A stretch of 64,000 nt of DNA from Stomoxys calcitrans (lineage: Eukaryota > Arthropoda > Insecta > Diptera > Muscidae), in NCBI RefSeq assembly GCF_963082655.1, contig NC_081555.1:92457819-92521818 (forward strand), written 5' to 3'. Below the pieces are notes generated by a model. That model did not search any database, was not told where the DNA came from, and saw only the letters and a list, made by a program, of their open reading frames with translations. Shown here one piece after another: positions 31,955-43,528 of the stretch. The translations under genes and the position numbers were made by a program. How positions within the stretch are numbered: position 1 is the stretch's first letter; each line of letters begins with the position of its first letter.

Positions 31955-33045
31955 TATTTGAGTGCATTCAGATAAGAATTGCGCCTTGTAGGGCTTGAAG
32001 AAGAAAAATCGGGAGATAGGTTTATATGGGAGCTGTATCAAGTTATTGATCGCTTCAGGCCGTTATTGAGAAGCTGTTGTACAAAATTTCTGCCAAATCG
32101 GATGAGAATTGCGCCCTCTAGAGGCTCAAGAAATCAAGACCCAATTTCGGTTTATATGGCAGCTATATCAGGTTTTTGACCGATTTGAACTATACTTGGC
32201 ATAGTTGATGAATATCATAACAAAATACTTGTTCAAAATTTCATTCAAATTGGATAATAATTGCGCCCTCTAGTGGCTCAAGATTCAAGATCGGTTTATA
32301 TGGCAGCTATATCAGGTTATGAAACGATTTAAACCTTATTTGGCACAGTTGTTGAATATCATAACAAAACACTTCGTTCAAAATTTCATTCAAATCGGAT
32401 AAGAATAGCGCCCTCTAGTGGCTCATGAAGTCAAGATTCAAGATCAGTTAATATGGCAGCTACGTCAGGTTATGAACCGATTTGAACTTTATTTGGCACA
32501 GTTATTGGATATCATAACAAAACGCGTCGTGCAAATTTTCATTCAAATCGGGTAAGAATTGCGCCCTCTAGAGGCTCAATCAGGTTATGAACCTGATATC
32601 AGGTTATGAACCGATTTGAACCACACTTGGCACAGTTGTTGGATATCATAACAAAACACGTCGTGCAAAAATTCATTTCAATTGGATAATAATTGCACCC
32701 TCTAGAGGCTCAAGAAGTCAAGATTCAAGATCGGTTTATATGGCAGCTATATCAGGTTATGGACCGATTTGAACCATACTTGGCACAGTTATTGGATATC
32801 ATAACAAAACACGTCGTGTAAATTTTCATTCAAATCGGGTAAGAATTGCGCCCTCTAGAGGCTCAAGAAGTCAAGACCCACAGACGGACGGACGGACAGA
32901 CGTACGGACATGGCTAGATCGACATAAAATGTCACGACGATCAAGAACATCTATACTCTATGGGGTCTCAAACGAATAATTCGAGTAGTTACTAACAGAA
33001 TGAGGAAATTATTATACCCCCATCCTATGGTGGAGGGTATAAAAA

Positions 33046-33640
33046 ACGCGCTTTTACTTGTTTGTGATTCGTTGTGACGTCTTTTGCTGTTACCGCAGCG
33101 TAGTCAGGGGTTAGTGAGGTTAAGGCTATTTCTCAGTTTGGTCTTATTTTCTAACCCTTGTACCTACCTTGTCCCGTTCACACTATCAAATTCTCTCCAT
33201 ATTTGTACTTACTTTATTTTGCTTCACAGCAATTGCCAGTGATAACTCTTGCCGATTTAGTGTGATTGTTTTTCTGTTTAAATTTTTTGTTACTTTATTC
33301 TAAATTTTCTATGGAAATTTCTGTTTGTGGAGTATTTGGAAGTGTTTGTCTGTATTTACATTTAATTTCTGTATCTGTAGCTGAGAATTATTACATAGAG
33401 TTTGGTATGGATTGCAGTAAAAATAGAAGTTATTTTTGTTCATAGATTTTTTTTATATATTTTTTTAGTTTTTGTTTTTTTTTTTTAACTTTATTTATAT
33501 GCTCAAAACATATTCAACTAACACTACTCAAAATAAAATGCCAAAATTGTTAGTATTTTTTTGTTCTTTAAAAAAGGATGTTTAAAAAGTTCGAGAGGTT
33601 TGCAAGAACGTTTAGTTTCTTATGTTATGAGAGTTCACCA
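33046..33640. other. Unique AT/T-rich stretch, probable 3' UTR and downstream region of the minus-strand exon
   Basis: No repeats except a reversed INE head scrap (CGCTTTTACTTGTTTG near 33049). The part near 33640 lies just downstream of the stop codon of the Gly-rich exon on the minus strand. Confidence 0.5.
33490..33495 (-). promoter_or_regulatory. Candidate polyadenylation signal AATAAA
   Basis: AATAAA on the minus strand, about 155 bases after the stop of the Gly-rich exon. It sits in ACTTTATTTATATGCT (33488-33503, plus strand), a 16-base string found again at 54416-54431 behind the second exon. Confidence 0.5.
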
Positions 33641-33650
33641 TGCTGATGTT

Positions 33651-34670
33651 TCAACCTTGATAGCCGCCATAGTTTCCATATGGGGGAGGTTGAGTTGGAT
33701 AGCTCTTGGCACCACCAGAGCTGGAGGGGGAAGCAGCTGAACCCGAACCAGATTTAGAGGAAGGATTCTCACTGAATAATCCACCAAAGTTGCGGGAGGA
33801 CAGAATATCCCCAAAGCCACCCGCAGATCCTCCACGAGATGCGCCGCCGGAACCACCGCCGCCACCACCCAAAAGGCTGCCCAAAAAGCTGCTGGCACTG
33901 CTACCGCCGCTGCTGCTACCACCAGAACCTCCAGCACCAGACAAAACACTGCCCAAAAAGCTGCTGGCACTGCTGCCGCCGCTGCTGCCACTACCGCCAC
34001 CGCCGCCTAAGACACCTCCTAGTAGGCCACCCAAAATGTTGCTAGCACTACCAGAAGATCCACCGGAACTGCCACCACCACCACTGCTATAACCACCGCT
34101 GGGAGTGTAGCCACCACTTGGTTGATGACCACCACCGGGTTGTTGTGGCTGGGGTTGGTTGCCACCGCCTCTTAAGGTATTGGCAATTTGACCAGCAATG
34201 ATGCCAGTGACAGCATTTCTAACTTCAGGGCTGGAGAGGAAATTCGAGAAGAAGCCACCTTCCTTTTCTTTGGGATTGGAGCCGCCACCTTGTCCGCCGC
34301 CATAGCCAGGAGCAGGGGGAGTATAGCCACCAGGACGGCCATAACCTCCTTGACCATAGCCGCCTTGACCACCTTGACCATAGCCGCCTTGACCACCGCC
34401 ATAGCCGCCTTGACCTCCACCATAACCGCCAGGATAGCCACCAGAAGAAGCTCCACCAGGTGGCACATAACCACCAGGATTGGCACCACCATAACCACCG
34501 CCTGGTTGATAGCCGCCAGCCATACCACCACGATTGTCGCTAGGCAAACTGGGATATAGACTATGACCGCCGGCACCACCACCTGCTTCAAATGTTGGTG
34601 CGCTAGCAGCACTTGGATTATTCGAATTATGAGAGTTTACTGGTGCACATGAATAGGAATGGACGCGCAT
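33651..34670 (-). CDS. Gly/Ser-rich host protein, probable last coding exon
   Basis: An open frame of 339 codons ends in TGA (33651-33653). It is unlike any transposon around it. From the N-terminus: a short Asn/Ser/Ala segment, YPSLPSDNRG, a run of GGYGGGQ and GGYGQGG repeats (about residues 50-130), a non-repetitive block PKEKEGGFFSNFLSSPEVRN and AVTGIIAGQIANTLRGGG (about 130-168), then Gly/Ser tracts with three copies of an SASSFLGSLLGG-like motif, and a C-terminus YPTQPPPYGNYGGYQG. The first Met (34670) may not be the start: a plausible acceptor, TTCATGTGCACCAG, ends at 34640, so the exon would begin at 34639 needing one base from an upstream exon. No signal peptide is visible. The protein is not recognised. 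Two small conserved-looking helices among disordered repeats suggest a scaffold or extracellular-type protein, but function is unknown. Confidence 0.72.
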   Translation of the reverse strand: MRVHSYSCAPVNSHNSNNPSAASAPTFEAGGGAGGHSLYPSLPSDNRGGMAGGYQPGGGYGGANPGGYVPPGGASSGGYPGGYGGGQGGYGGGQGGYGQGGQGGYGQGGYGRPGGYTPPAPGYGGGQGGGSNPKEKEGGFFSNFLSSPEVRNAVTGIIAGQIANTLRGGGNQPQPQQPGGGHQPSGGYTPSGGYSSGGGGSSGGSSGSASNILGGLLGGVLGGGGGSGSSGGSSASSFLGSVLSGAGGSGGSSSGGSSASSFLGSLLGGGGGGSGGASRGGSAGGFGDILSSRNFGGLFSENPSSKSGSGSAASPSSSGGAKSYPTQPPPYGNYGGYQG

Positions 34671-34680
34671 GTGTGTTGTT

Positions 34681-35141
34681 TAGTTAAGCCCCCGGTGCAT
34701 GGAAGCAGATTTTAATCACAAAGTCAAGTCGGATAGTATTAGGAGCGTATTCATCAAACAGCACGTAATGTTGCAAAGAAATCATAAAGCGAGAAAAGCA
34801 AATCAAAAACAAAAAAGAGAAAAAAATGAGTAACAATTTAAACAAAAAGCAGCCACAAAATAGAAATTTAAAGGAAAAGAAGTATTAAAACAACAAACTC
34901 TACATAACAAAATACAGGATTAGATTTTTTTGCTATATTTTATGTATACTCCTACTACTTATATACAATTGATAGTTTATTCAACATGTGTGGTGAGTTT
35001 CGAAATTACTAATCGTTGAAATATCCCCTTTTAGTTAAGTTATTTAAAAGCGTCTTCAGATGGGTTTTCTTGAACTTTCATGCCTCTTTTGGTTAAAACA
35101 TAAAAAAATGTTTTTCAAAAATAGGTTCCGTAACCTAAGCT
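34681..35141. other. Unique stretch upstream of the Gly-rich exon
   Basis: AT-rich DNA without coding or repeat signal. If the exon is spliced at 34639 this is intron. Confidence 0.5.
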
Positions 35142-36010
35142 AAACCAGTAAGGAAAGGCACAAGTCGGCCAATGCCGACTGTATAATACCCTACACATAC
35201 CCTTTAAGTACTATGTGGGAGCTATATCCAATTCTGAACCAATTTTAATGGGCCTCGGCGGATGTTTTCAGATGGGTTATTAAATCGAATCCGTATCAAA
35301 TTTCGAGCAAATATGTTCAAAGTGTAACAACGGTTGACATATGACAACATTATTGCAAATTACCCAAAATCTGACGAACATATATATGGGAGCTATATCT
35401 AAATCTGAACAGATTTCTAGAAAACTTCTAAGATATTGTGGTAGTCGTCGAGGAAAGCGTTGTATAAAATTTCGGCAATTTTGCTCAATAAATGCGCTTG
35501 CAGTGGTTCTTGGAGTGAAAATCGGGCGATGTGCATATATGACACCTATATCTAAATCTGAACCGATTTCTATGAACTTTACCAGTAGTATTGAGAGTCA
35601 TAAAAAAATCCTACCTGCCAAATTTCGAGAGAATCGGTTAAAAAATGAGAATTTAATTGCAATATTTCTCAAAATCGGTCGAACATATATATGGGAGCTA
35701 TATCTAACTCTGTATCGATTTCGAGCAATCTTCTCAGATATTGTGGTAGTCGTCGAGAAAGGCGTTTTGCAAATTTTCGGCAATGTTTGTCAATAAATGC
35801 GATTGCTGTGATTCTAGAAGTTAAAATCGGGCGATATACATACATGGCAGCTATATCTAAATCTCAACCGATTTCTATGAAATTCACCAGAAATATCGAG
35901 AGTCAAGATAAACTCCTTCTTGCCAAATTTCAAGAGAATCGGTTAACAAATGTCCATTTCATTGCATTATTACTGCAAATCGGACGAATCGTATCGGACG
36001 AATCGTTGCA
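35142..36010 (+). mobile_element. INE-III element, 3' truncated
   Basis: Head AACCAGTAAGGAAAGGCACA, GCCGACTGTATAATACCCTA, and about four units with ATATATGGGAGCTATATCTA (35381, 35688) and TATATGACACCTATATCTAA. Ends near 36005 at a small duplication of ATCGGACGAATCGT, joined to LINE-A. GTCY stretch and tail missing. Confidence 0.68.
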
Positions 36011-36315
36011 GGTTGAAGCAGCTTCTGCAGCGGAAAAGAGCCTGATCCATATCACAAGATATGGGAAACATCGGATTTCAACGAAAGGGGTGAACTGCTT
36101 ATCGAGGGAAAAGAAATAAAGCGCCTTTTGTTACCAAGAACAGGGAGGAGGTACTAGATGTTAACTTTGTATGAGACAATATCACCGGAACGATATGTGA
36201 CATGAGAAGTGTTGAAAGATCACAGCTTCACTGATTATCGCTACATTTGTTTCAGCTTTGAAGAAAATAATGTAAAAGTGTTCCCTTGGCGAATTGGGAT
36301 AATTTTCGGCAAAAT
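36011..36315 (+). mobile_element. LINE-A endonuclease fragment
   Basis: Text parallel to 12540-12800: GATATGGGAAACATCGGATT, AGGAGGTACTAGATGTTAAC and GATCACAGCTTCACTGATTA (the SFTDYR counterpart of SFSDHR). Frameshifted and partly deleted. Confidence 0.75.
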
Positions 36316-36404
36316 GAATGAATAAAAGAATATTCTGCAAGGCTATCATCCTCTCTAGACTTGAAATGGCATAATGGTACAGCGAATCTCAAACTACATG
36401 CCAA

Positions 36405-36660
36405 AGTCTGCTTGTCTAGTTCTTGCATTTTGGGCAAAAAAAAGTTAGATATCATCTCACGGTAGCGCTCACCATTCACAGTTACGTTACGAGTCGCATC
36501 ATCTTTGAAGAAGTACGGTCCAATGATGCCACTAGCCCATAAACCGCACCAAACTGTGAATTTTTCTGGATGCATTGTTAACTATTGCAATGCTTTTGGC
36601 TGATCTTCACTCCAAAATCGACAATTCTGCTTATTTACGTAGCCCTTGAGCCAAAAATAT
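36405..36660 (-). pseudogene. Tc1/mariner-superfamily transposase fragment (second type)
   Basis: Minus-strand text reads QNCRFWSEDQPKAL, then from 36575 MHPEKFTVWCGLWASGIIGP, YFFKDDATRNVTVNGERY and EMISNFFLPKMQELD. This is the middle part of a transposase type common in insects and different from the mariner at 29.4 kb. The stretch with the second catalytic Asp is missing; the codons after QELD do not match the copy at 56.6 kb. It separates two LINE-A pieces. Confidence 0.78.
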
Positions 36661-37160
36661 ATATTTGTATATAGCATAAAGAAGGTGAGAAGTGGTCATG
36701 ACCTGGACACTGCGGATAAGGAAAAGTTTTGTGGCATTCTTAGAGATATTCTTCAAAATTCTGTACGTACGACGGCCAAGTGGGATACCAAAAGTTGTTT
36801 AGGCGTAAATCCGTCTAAAACGGAAGTATTTCTTTTATGTAGTAGATACAAGCTACCCACATTGGCACCTATTTCGTTGTGATACCTAGGGGCTTTAGTG
36901 AACAGCAAGAAAATCAACTATTGCCCCTACACTTGCTTATACATTGACTGTACATGTACTGCGATTGGCAGACCTCCAATGCTATATAGTGTTGTGGTCT
37001 GGTGGATAGCGCTTCAAAATCCACCTACTGTTCAATAAACTCAACCACATTGTTTGTGCATTACAGCAGCACTGAGGACGAAACCATCTCGTGTTCTGAA
37101 TTTAATGCTACGCCTAATTTTTCTAGGCGTTGTGGATAGGCAAATTGCTACTTTCTATCT
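36661..37160 (+). mobile_element. LINE-A RT/thumb fragment
   Basis: Reads KFCGILRDILQNSVRTTAKW, GVNPSKTEVFLLCSRYKLPT, then YSVVVWWIALQ and AALRTKPSRVLNLMLR in other frames. Matches 14150-14880 of copy 2. The catalytic box region is missing. Confidence 0.78.
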
Positions 37161-37164
37161 ACAA

Positions 37165-37924
37165 AAGAGACGCGTTTTTTTGTAAATTGAGCTATACATC
37201 TAAATTTGGGAACTTTGGTACACTATATAAACTTTAATTGGTTGAATAAAAGAGTTATTGGACAGCTGAGCGTTAAGTTGCTAAAACGTTCCAAATATGT
37301 ACAATATAGGTGAACTTTGCACAGGGCGAACGGTTAGAGCTAAAACTTTGAAATTTGCCATAATGGATGCTGTTGCATAGAAATGGGATGGGAAAGGAAC
37401 AAATTTTAAAAATAGTTCTCGAAATGGAAGATATCGTATGTTTACTGCCGCTATTGGTACCATTTGGTACTTTCATTACGGATTAAGCTAGAGTTCTATA
37501 ATTTGGCACGTTGCTATACAATAAGGAAAGTCATGTTGGGTGACTGATTGATTTTTTCAAAACCAAATATAGTGCCGAATGCTAAGAAAAATCGCATCTT
37601 CTTCAATGGCGAAAAGCGACAGTTAGAATTAACCAATTTGATTAAAATGTTCGTTGTTTTGGAAAAAGTGATATGGAGTAACAAATCGTACCTTGTAATT
37701 GGTACCATTTGCTATCTTCTTTACGAATTGAGCTAGAGCTCTGAAATTTGGAATACAGGAAAACAATTACAGTAAATATTAAGCACCTAGACATTTTTTT
37801 TTTTTGAAATTCGTACATTTTGGTTCTAAAATTTACAAAATGTGCAAAATGCTTTTTTCCTTATAGATGGTGCTAGTACTCCCTAAATAGGGATAAAGTA
37901 ACGCCTAGACACCTGGGTATCAGG
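37165..37924. repeat. Diverged tandem repeat, about 250-290 bp units, unknown
   Basis: Three related phrases: TAAATTGAGCTATACATCTA (37180), GGATTAAGCTAGAGTTCTAT (37480) and GAATTGAGCTAGAGCTCTGA (37726). Units 2 and 3 also share ATTGGTACCATTTG (37453, 37699). Non-coding. Could be a decayed satellite or the inner array of an unknown element. Confidence 0.5.
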
Positions 37925-39392
37925 GGAGACAGAAATATGCCTGTTCACGGGGAAGACGAAGGTATGCCAATTTGACGCACCACGTTTCCTCAATAACACG
38001 AGATCGATATCTGACAAGGTCAAATACTTGATAGCGATCTTGGATCTTAATTAGAAGTGTCAAATTCAGGAGCGTACTAAGAAGGCTCACAGATGTTGGG
38101 CACTACGGCCCCACTACGGACCGTAGGCTCGAAATAGGGCCTGATTCCAAGGATAGTTCGATTAGACCAATACTTACTTTCGCCTCAGTAGATTGGTGGA
38201 CTTCTATGGAGAAAAAGTGCAACATAAGGACCATACAACAGGTTCAGAGATGGCATAGGCAGAGCGATGAGGACCCCGCCCACTAGGGCACTGAAGACTA
38301 TTCTAGATATCCAATCCATTGACATACATATTAAATGTGAGACAGCCACTGCGGCTATGAGACTTAAGTCGATGGGAGAATGGATTGAGGTTGGAAGCAG
38401 CTCATATCATCCTGGTATAATCAAGGCGACGATAGGAAATCTGCAAAGAAGGGGAAGAGGTTTCCGATGAACCTTAAGGTCGAGTACGAGGCACTGATGC
38501 CAGAGGCACATTCTTGGACTGACGGAACCCTAATATTGCCGTCTGGAAGATCATGTTACACGGATGGATCAAAGCGAGGGGATAGGGTGGGCCTGTGAGT
38601 CTACATTAAGAACCAATGGACTGAGATCTGTTTCAGACTGCCTGACCATAATAAAGTTCTGCAGGCGGAGATCCGGGCGATCACGGAATCCGTGTGGTAG
38701 TGTGGTACTAACGCGAGGACGTCGAGTGTAAATATCTTTACCGACAGTAAAATGCCCATAAGGGCAATAACAACCAGGACGATAAGTTCACGAACAGTCT
38801 TGCAGTGTAAGAAGATTAACGCCTTCTCTGAGGATGGAAAAATCCGCATCGTTTGAGTGCCGGGCCATAACGGAGTAAGGGGAAATGAAAGAGTAGACGA
38901 TTTGGCGATGAAGGCCAGAGGACTGCCGTCAATAAACTTGGTTAACCCAAAACGTTTCGGATCGATGCAGTCAAAGTTAAGGGAGTGGGCGATGAATGCG
39001 CATGCAACCTTGTGGAATAGCAAAACAGTCGGTAGGACGGTGAAAATCCTATGGAGGGATCCAGATTGTGAAAAGACGAGACTGTTACTGAAAGGAAGCA
39101 AGAAGGAGGTCAGTTTAGCTATTGGTATCATAACGGGACACATAGGACTACGAGCTCACTTATGTAAAATCGGTGCGGCAAGTGATAGCATGTGTAGGGC
39201 ATGCGGGGAAGATGATGAGACGTTGGAGCATTTCCTTTGTCATTGCCCGTCTTTCTCGGCTAACAGATACCGATACTTGGTACACGAATCCAGACTTGAA
39301 ATAACTTAGGGGAGCGGTATAGAAAACAATTGAGGATTATGAAAGTAGCACGGAATTCCTAACATAAAATTTTCTTTTTAGAGGTTCCTTTT
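37925..39392 (+). mobile_element. LINE-B copy 4, first part
   Basis: Starts at AGACAGAAATATGCCTGTTC (RT end), then connecting region, RNase H and zinc knuckle, then 3' UTR to AGAGGTTCC (39392), where an INE-I element interrupts it. The 3' UTR resumes at 40989. Confidence 0.85.
38857..39309 (+). pseudogene. RNase H end and zinc knuckle of LINE-B copy 4
   Basis: A 150-codon open frame, the cleanest LINE-B C-terminus in the window. It begins with PGHNGVRGNERVDDLAMKAR, keeping the His of the RNase H PGH motif, and continues to TRLLLKGSKKEVSLAIGI, TGHIGLRAHLCKIG and the knuckle CRACGEDDETLEHFLCHCP. Upstream stops (near 38596 and 38853) separate it from the rest of the domain. Without the upstream catalytic Asp residues in frame it is not functional. 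Confidence 0.82.
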
Positions 39393-40988
39393 TATACCCA
39401 CCACCGAAGGATGGGGGTATATTCATTTTGTCATTCCGTTTGCAACACATCGAAATATCCATTTCCGACCCTATAAAGTATATATATTCTTGATCAGCGT
39501 AAAAATTTAAGACGATCTAGCCATGTCCATCCGTCTGTCTGTTGAAATCACGCTACAGTCTTTAAAAATAGAGATATTGAGCTGAAATTTTGCACAGATT
39601 CTTTTTTTGTCCATAAGCAGGTTAAGTTCGAAGATGGGCTATATTGGACTATATCTTGATATAGCCCCCATATAGACCGATCCGCCGGTTTAGGGTCTAA
39701 GGCCCATAAAAACCATCTTTAATATCCGATTTTTGCTGAAATTTGGGACAGTGAGTTGTCTTAGGCCCTTTGACATGTTTCTTTAATTTGGTCCAGATCG
39801 GTTCAGATTTGGATATAGCTGCCATATAGACCGATCCTCCAATTTAGGGTCTAAGGCCCATAAAAGCCACATTTATGGTCCGATTTCGCTGAAATTTGGG
39901 ACAGTGAGTTGTCTTAGGCCCTTTGACATGTTTCTTTAATTTGGTCCAGATCGGTTCAGATTTGGATATAGCTGCCATATAGACCGATCCTCCGGTTTAG
40001 GGTCTTAGGCCCACAAAAGCCACATTTATTATCCGATTTTGATGAAATTTGGGGCAGTGAAATTGTAAGGCCCATCGACATCCTTCGTTAATTTGGCTCA
40101 GATCGGTCCAGATTTGGATATAGCTGCCATATAGATCGATCCTCCGATTTATGGTGTAAGGCCCATAATAGCCACATTCATTATCCGATTTTGCTGAAAT
40201 TTGGGACAGTAAGATGTGTTAGGCCTTTTGACATATTTCTTCAATTTGGTCCAGATCGGTTCAAATTTGGATATAGCTGCCATATAGACCGATTTCTTTA
40301 TTTATGGTTTTGGGCCCATAAAATGCTCATTTGTTGCCCGATGTCCCCGAAATTTGGAACAGTAAGTTAAGTTAAGCCCCTTGACATACTTCTGCAATAT
40401 CGCACAGATCGGTCCAGATTTGGATATAGCTGCCATATAGACCGATATCTAGGTTTTAGTTTTTGGGGCCATAAAAGACGCATTTATTGTCCGATGTCGC
40501 TGAAATTTGAGACAGTGAGTTTGGTTAGGCTCTTCGACGTCTTTCTTCAATTTTGCCCAGATTGGTCCAGATTTGAATATAGCTGCCATATAGACCGATC
40601 TCTGGATTTAAGGTTTAGGGCCCATAAAAGAGGCATTTATTGTCCGATTTCGCCGAAATTTGGGACAGTGCTTAGTGTTAGGCTCTTCGACATGTTTATG
40701 CAACTTGGCCCAAATCGGTCCAGATTTGGATATAGCTGCCATGTAGACCGATATCTCGATTTAAACTCTTGGCCCCATAAAAGGCGCATTTATAATCCGA
40801 TTTCACTGAAATTTGACACAGTGACTTATGTTCGTCTTTTCGACATCCGTGTCGTATATAGTTCAGATCGGTATGAGGTATATGAATATAAGGTATGAAA
40901 TTTTCACCGAATTTTGATGAAAGGTGGTTTACATATATACCCGAGGTGGTGGGTATCCAAAGTTCCGAACTTAACGCCTTTTTAGTTT
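39393..40988 (-). mobile_element. INE-I element inserted in LINE-B, full length
   Basis: Reversed tail TTTTTATACCCACCACCGAA, CCTATAAAGTATATATATTC, TGTCCATCCGTCTGTCTGTT (39524), seven array units with TATAGCTGCCATATAGACCG (39815, 39967, 40119, 40273, 40427, 40580, 40733; period about 152), and the reversed head GGTGGTGGGTATCCAAAGTT then CCGAACTTAACGCCTTTTTA. The LINE-B 3' UTR continues on both sides, so the ends are known to within a few bases. No clear target duplication, as expected for Helentron-type elements. Confidence 0.82.
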
Positions 40989-41066
40989 TAAGAGCGCACA
41001 ACAAGCCGATTGTGGCATGGGGCGGATTAATATCTGGACCCTTTTTTTTAATCTAACCTAACCTAA
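40989..41066 (+). mobile_element. LINE-B copy 4, 3' end after the INE-I insertion
   Basis: GTTTTAAGAGCGCACAACAA, GCATGGGGCGGATTAATATC and the tail TAATCTAACCTAACCTAA, the normal LINE-B 3' end. Confidence 0.85.
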
Positions 41067-43008
41067 TGGGCATACACTTTTATAATTTATAATGAGAACC
41101 GTTATGCAGAAATTGTATCCGTTTCCGAGTGATATTTATGCTCTTTCATATTGTAATTTCGAAACTCACCATAATGCCCTTGTGTTTCTTGTTTTCTATG
41201 TATACATATATATATTGGATAACATCAAACACACATTTTTTGAACCGTTTCTCTGCGTATGTATGCATGTATTACATTAAATTAAGTTGTTGTTTTATTC
41301 TACATATACAAATATAAATATGTTCGCATACTATTATAGAGTATTAGAGATAAACTTTCAAGTTAGGTTAGATCACTTACAACGCTAATAGTTTTACGAT
41401 CTTTGTTTTATGTTTTTCTTACTTTGTTGTCGTTTAGTTTATTTTTTTTTTGTTTGTTTGTCATTAAATACTACACGTGGTATCATCGAATACTGTTCAA
41501 GTTAATTTCGTTTGCTTTTAAATTTTTTGGTCTACGCTTCGGATTTTCTGTTCTCCTTTACTGTAACGCAGTGTAATTCACCAAAAGAACATAAATTTGC
41601 TAAAATTTTCCTTATATATGTTTTTTGTCTCTTTCGAATTGTCTTAGTCAAATTTTATAAATTTGCCGTATTTTTTAAAACTATTTAGTCTTATTAAGTT
41701 TGCTGTTTTTTTTATTTATTTATTGAATATATGTAATTTTTTCCTCTTCTCCTTTTTTTAGGTTATTTACAAAACTGATGGTTTTCCCTTGGGTTATATG
41801 CTTAACTTAGTTTACATTTATTATTATTTATTTGTTTTTAAATAAAAACGAACACATTTTGTTGTTGTTGCTGTTTTGCGGTAGCAGTGTTAAGTTGCTT
41901 TGAACCCTGTTGTTAGAGTATTAGGTGTTTTAATGTTAGTTAACATTCACTGTTAGTTAACATTCACTGTTAGTTATCGTATAATAATTGTACTCATGCT
42001 GTTAATAACATTCATAGTTTGTTTTTTTTTTTGATTTGGTATGGTTTTTCAATAGCATTGTTATTGTTTTTGTTCTTTTTTTTATAAAAAAAAATGCCAC
42101 AAAACACCCATGCTTTGTGTTTTTAATTGATGTTTGGTGTGTTAAACAAAAAGCATATTTAACGGACGGATATATACAAATTGCTGTTGTAAACCTAAGA
42201 AGTGGTTACGATATAAGATCAAATTAATAAAATAATAAATTAAACATTTTTTTGATTTAAAATCGTAATGCTTTATTTTTATTGATTTGCTTATTGAAAT
42301 AAATGTACAAATAAAATTTATATTGCAAATATAAGTTTTCTTTTTCATTTTTTACAATTAGCGTTTTTTACATTTTTTTCAAAAATTTTGTTATTGTGGG
42401 GGTATTTTGTTGTCTTTAGAGATTCTCAATTTTTTTCCTAAAGTTTATGGCAAATGCAGTTTTGTTGACTTTAAAAGATTAAGTTTGTTAAATTTCTTAT
42501 AATTAGAAAGTATTGCGATTTACGAGTCAAACCATAAAGAAGGGACGTGGAGTTTAATGCTCAGTTCAATATAGCAAAGAAAATTGTAAAAATTTTTCAC
42601 ATTAAAAAGGGAACTGCTAGATAGATCACTCTGATGACAAAGAGTACTATTCGATTCATGCATCAGCTTAATGATTAGGGAAGTGTTTTTTGAAGACGAG
42701 TCCCAAAGGCGCAGAATGGGGAAGTAAATGAAAATGGGCAAATATGTTTTTCATTTTAGAATGAATGTAAACCTGATGATGTTGACATTTTGAGGACTCC
42801 CCATAGAAGGGCCTCAAAGTTACTTAGCTCAATCCTATATGTGTTTCGTTTTCTAAACTGTTTATAAGGTGGAATAGTTCCGTTTGCATCCTTCATTCAG
42901 TTACCACTTTCATTTTCCCGTATATCAATCGAAGTTTATAACAAACTAAGTGTACCCGCCCCGCTCTGCACCACATTAAAAATAAATTTCTTACTTACTA
43001 CCATATGT
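41067..43008. other. Unique AT-rich stretch of about 1.9 kb
   Basis: T-rich and A-rich runs, a short tandem TTAGTTAACATTCACTG repeat near 41936-41970, and no repeat family or convincing exon. Probably host intron or intergenic DNA. Confidence 0.5.
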
Positions 43009-43528
43009 ATGTAGCTCCCCAGTACAATTTGTTTATCTACTACCAAATTCCTATTATTGAAACCCATATAGCTATGATTGACAAATATTCACATTTTGGG
43101 AGGTATTTTGAGGGGTAGACAACCTCCTATCACATGAACCTCATCTTTAATACCATATTTGTAATTAACCCCCGAAATACTTTAATTTGAGTCCCATATT
43201 GTCATGATGATCTAATATGCCCACTTTTGATAGTTTTGGGGCGGCCCCCTCGGTAATTATACCCAATTTTTAATATTCCACAATCATATTCCTACTCTAC
43301 TCCCGAATACCTTTCATTGCAGTCCCATATGGTTCCGATCGATTCCCTTTTGATTTTGGGCCGAACTTTTGATGCGGCTTTGGACTTGGGGCGCCGCCCT
43401 AGGTAGTAGATTAAATTTTTATTGTCATAATCATACTCTACTCTCGAATACCTTTCATTGGGGTCTAATATTGTACCGATCTGTCCACTTTTTATTTTGG
43501 GCGCTGCTCTTGGGTTGACGCCCTAGGT

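Larger units (their letters stand above)
31104..33045 (+). mobile_element. INE-II element with nested LINE-C and MITE insertions
   Basis: Head AACAAATAAGAGAATGCTAA with the hairpin region AAGTTCGGCCGGGCAGAATC and CTCTCCACCATGTATCGCAT. After two insertions (31308-31700, 31719-31954) the array continues from 31960 with GGCAGCTATATCAGG units, an imperfect unit at 32580, CAGACGGACGGACGGACAGA (32881) and the tail GGTGGAGGGTATAAAAAA ending at 33045. Removing the two inserts restores a normal INE-II, which gives the order of events: INE first, then LINE-C and MITE. Confidence 0.78.

Noticed and set aside
33706..34092. Plus-strand Pro-rich frames opposite the Gly-rich exon
   Set aside because: They are the antisense of GGN codons; the minus-strand frame is longer, has a non-repetitive block and is followed by a polyadenylation signal.
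40494..40898. 134-codon plus-strand open frame
   Set aside because: Periodic translation of INE-I array units (repeated DRSRFGYSCHID-type text) with no independent coding signal.
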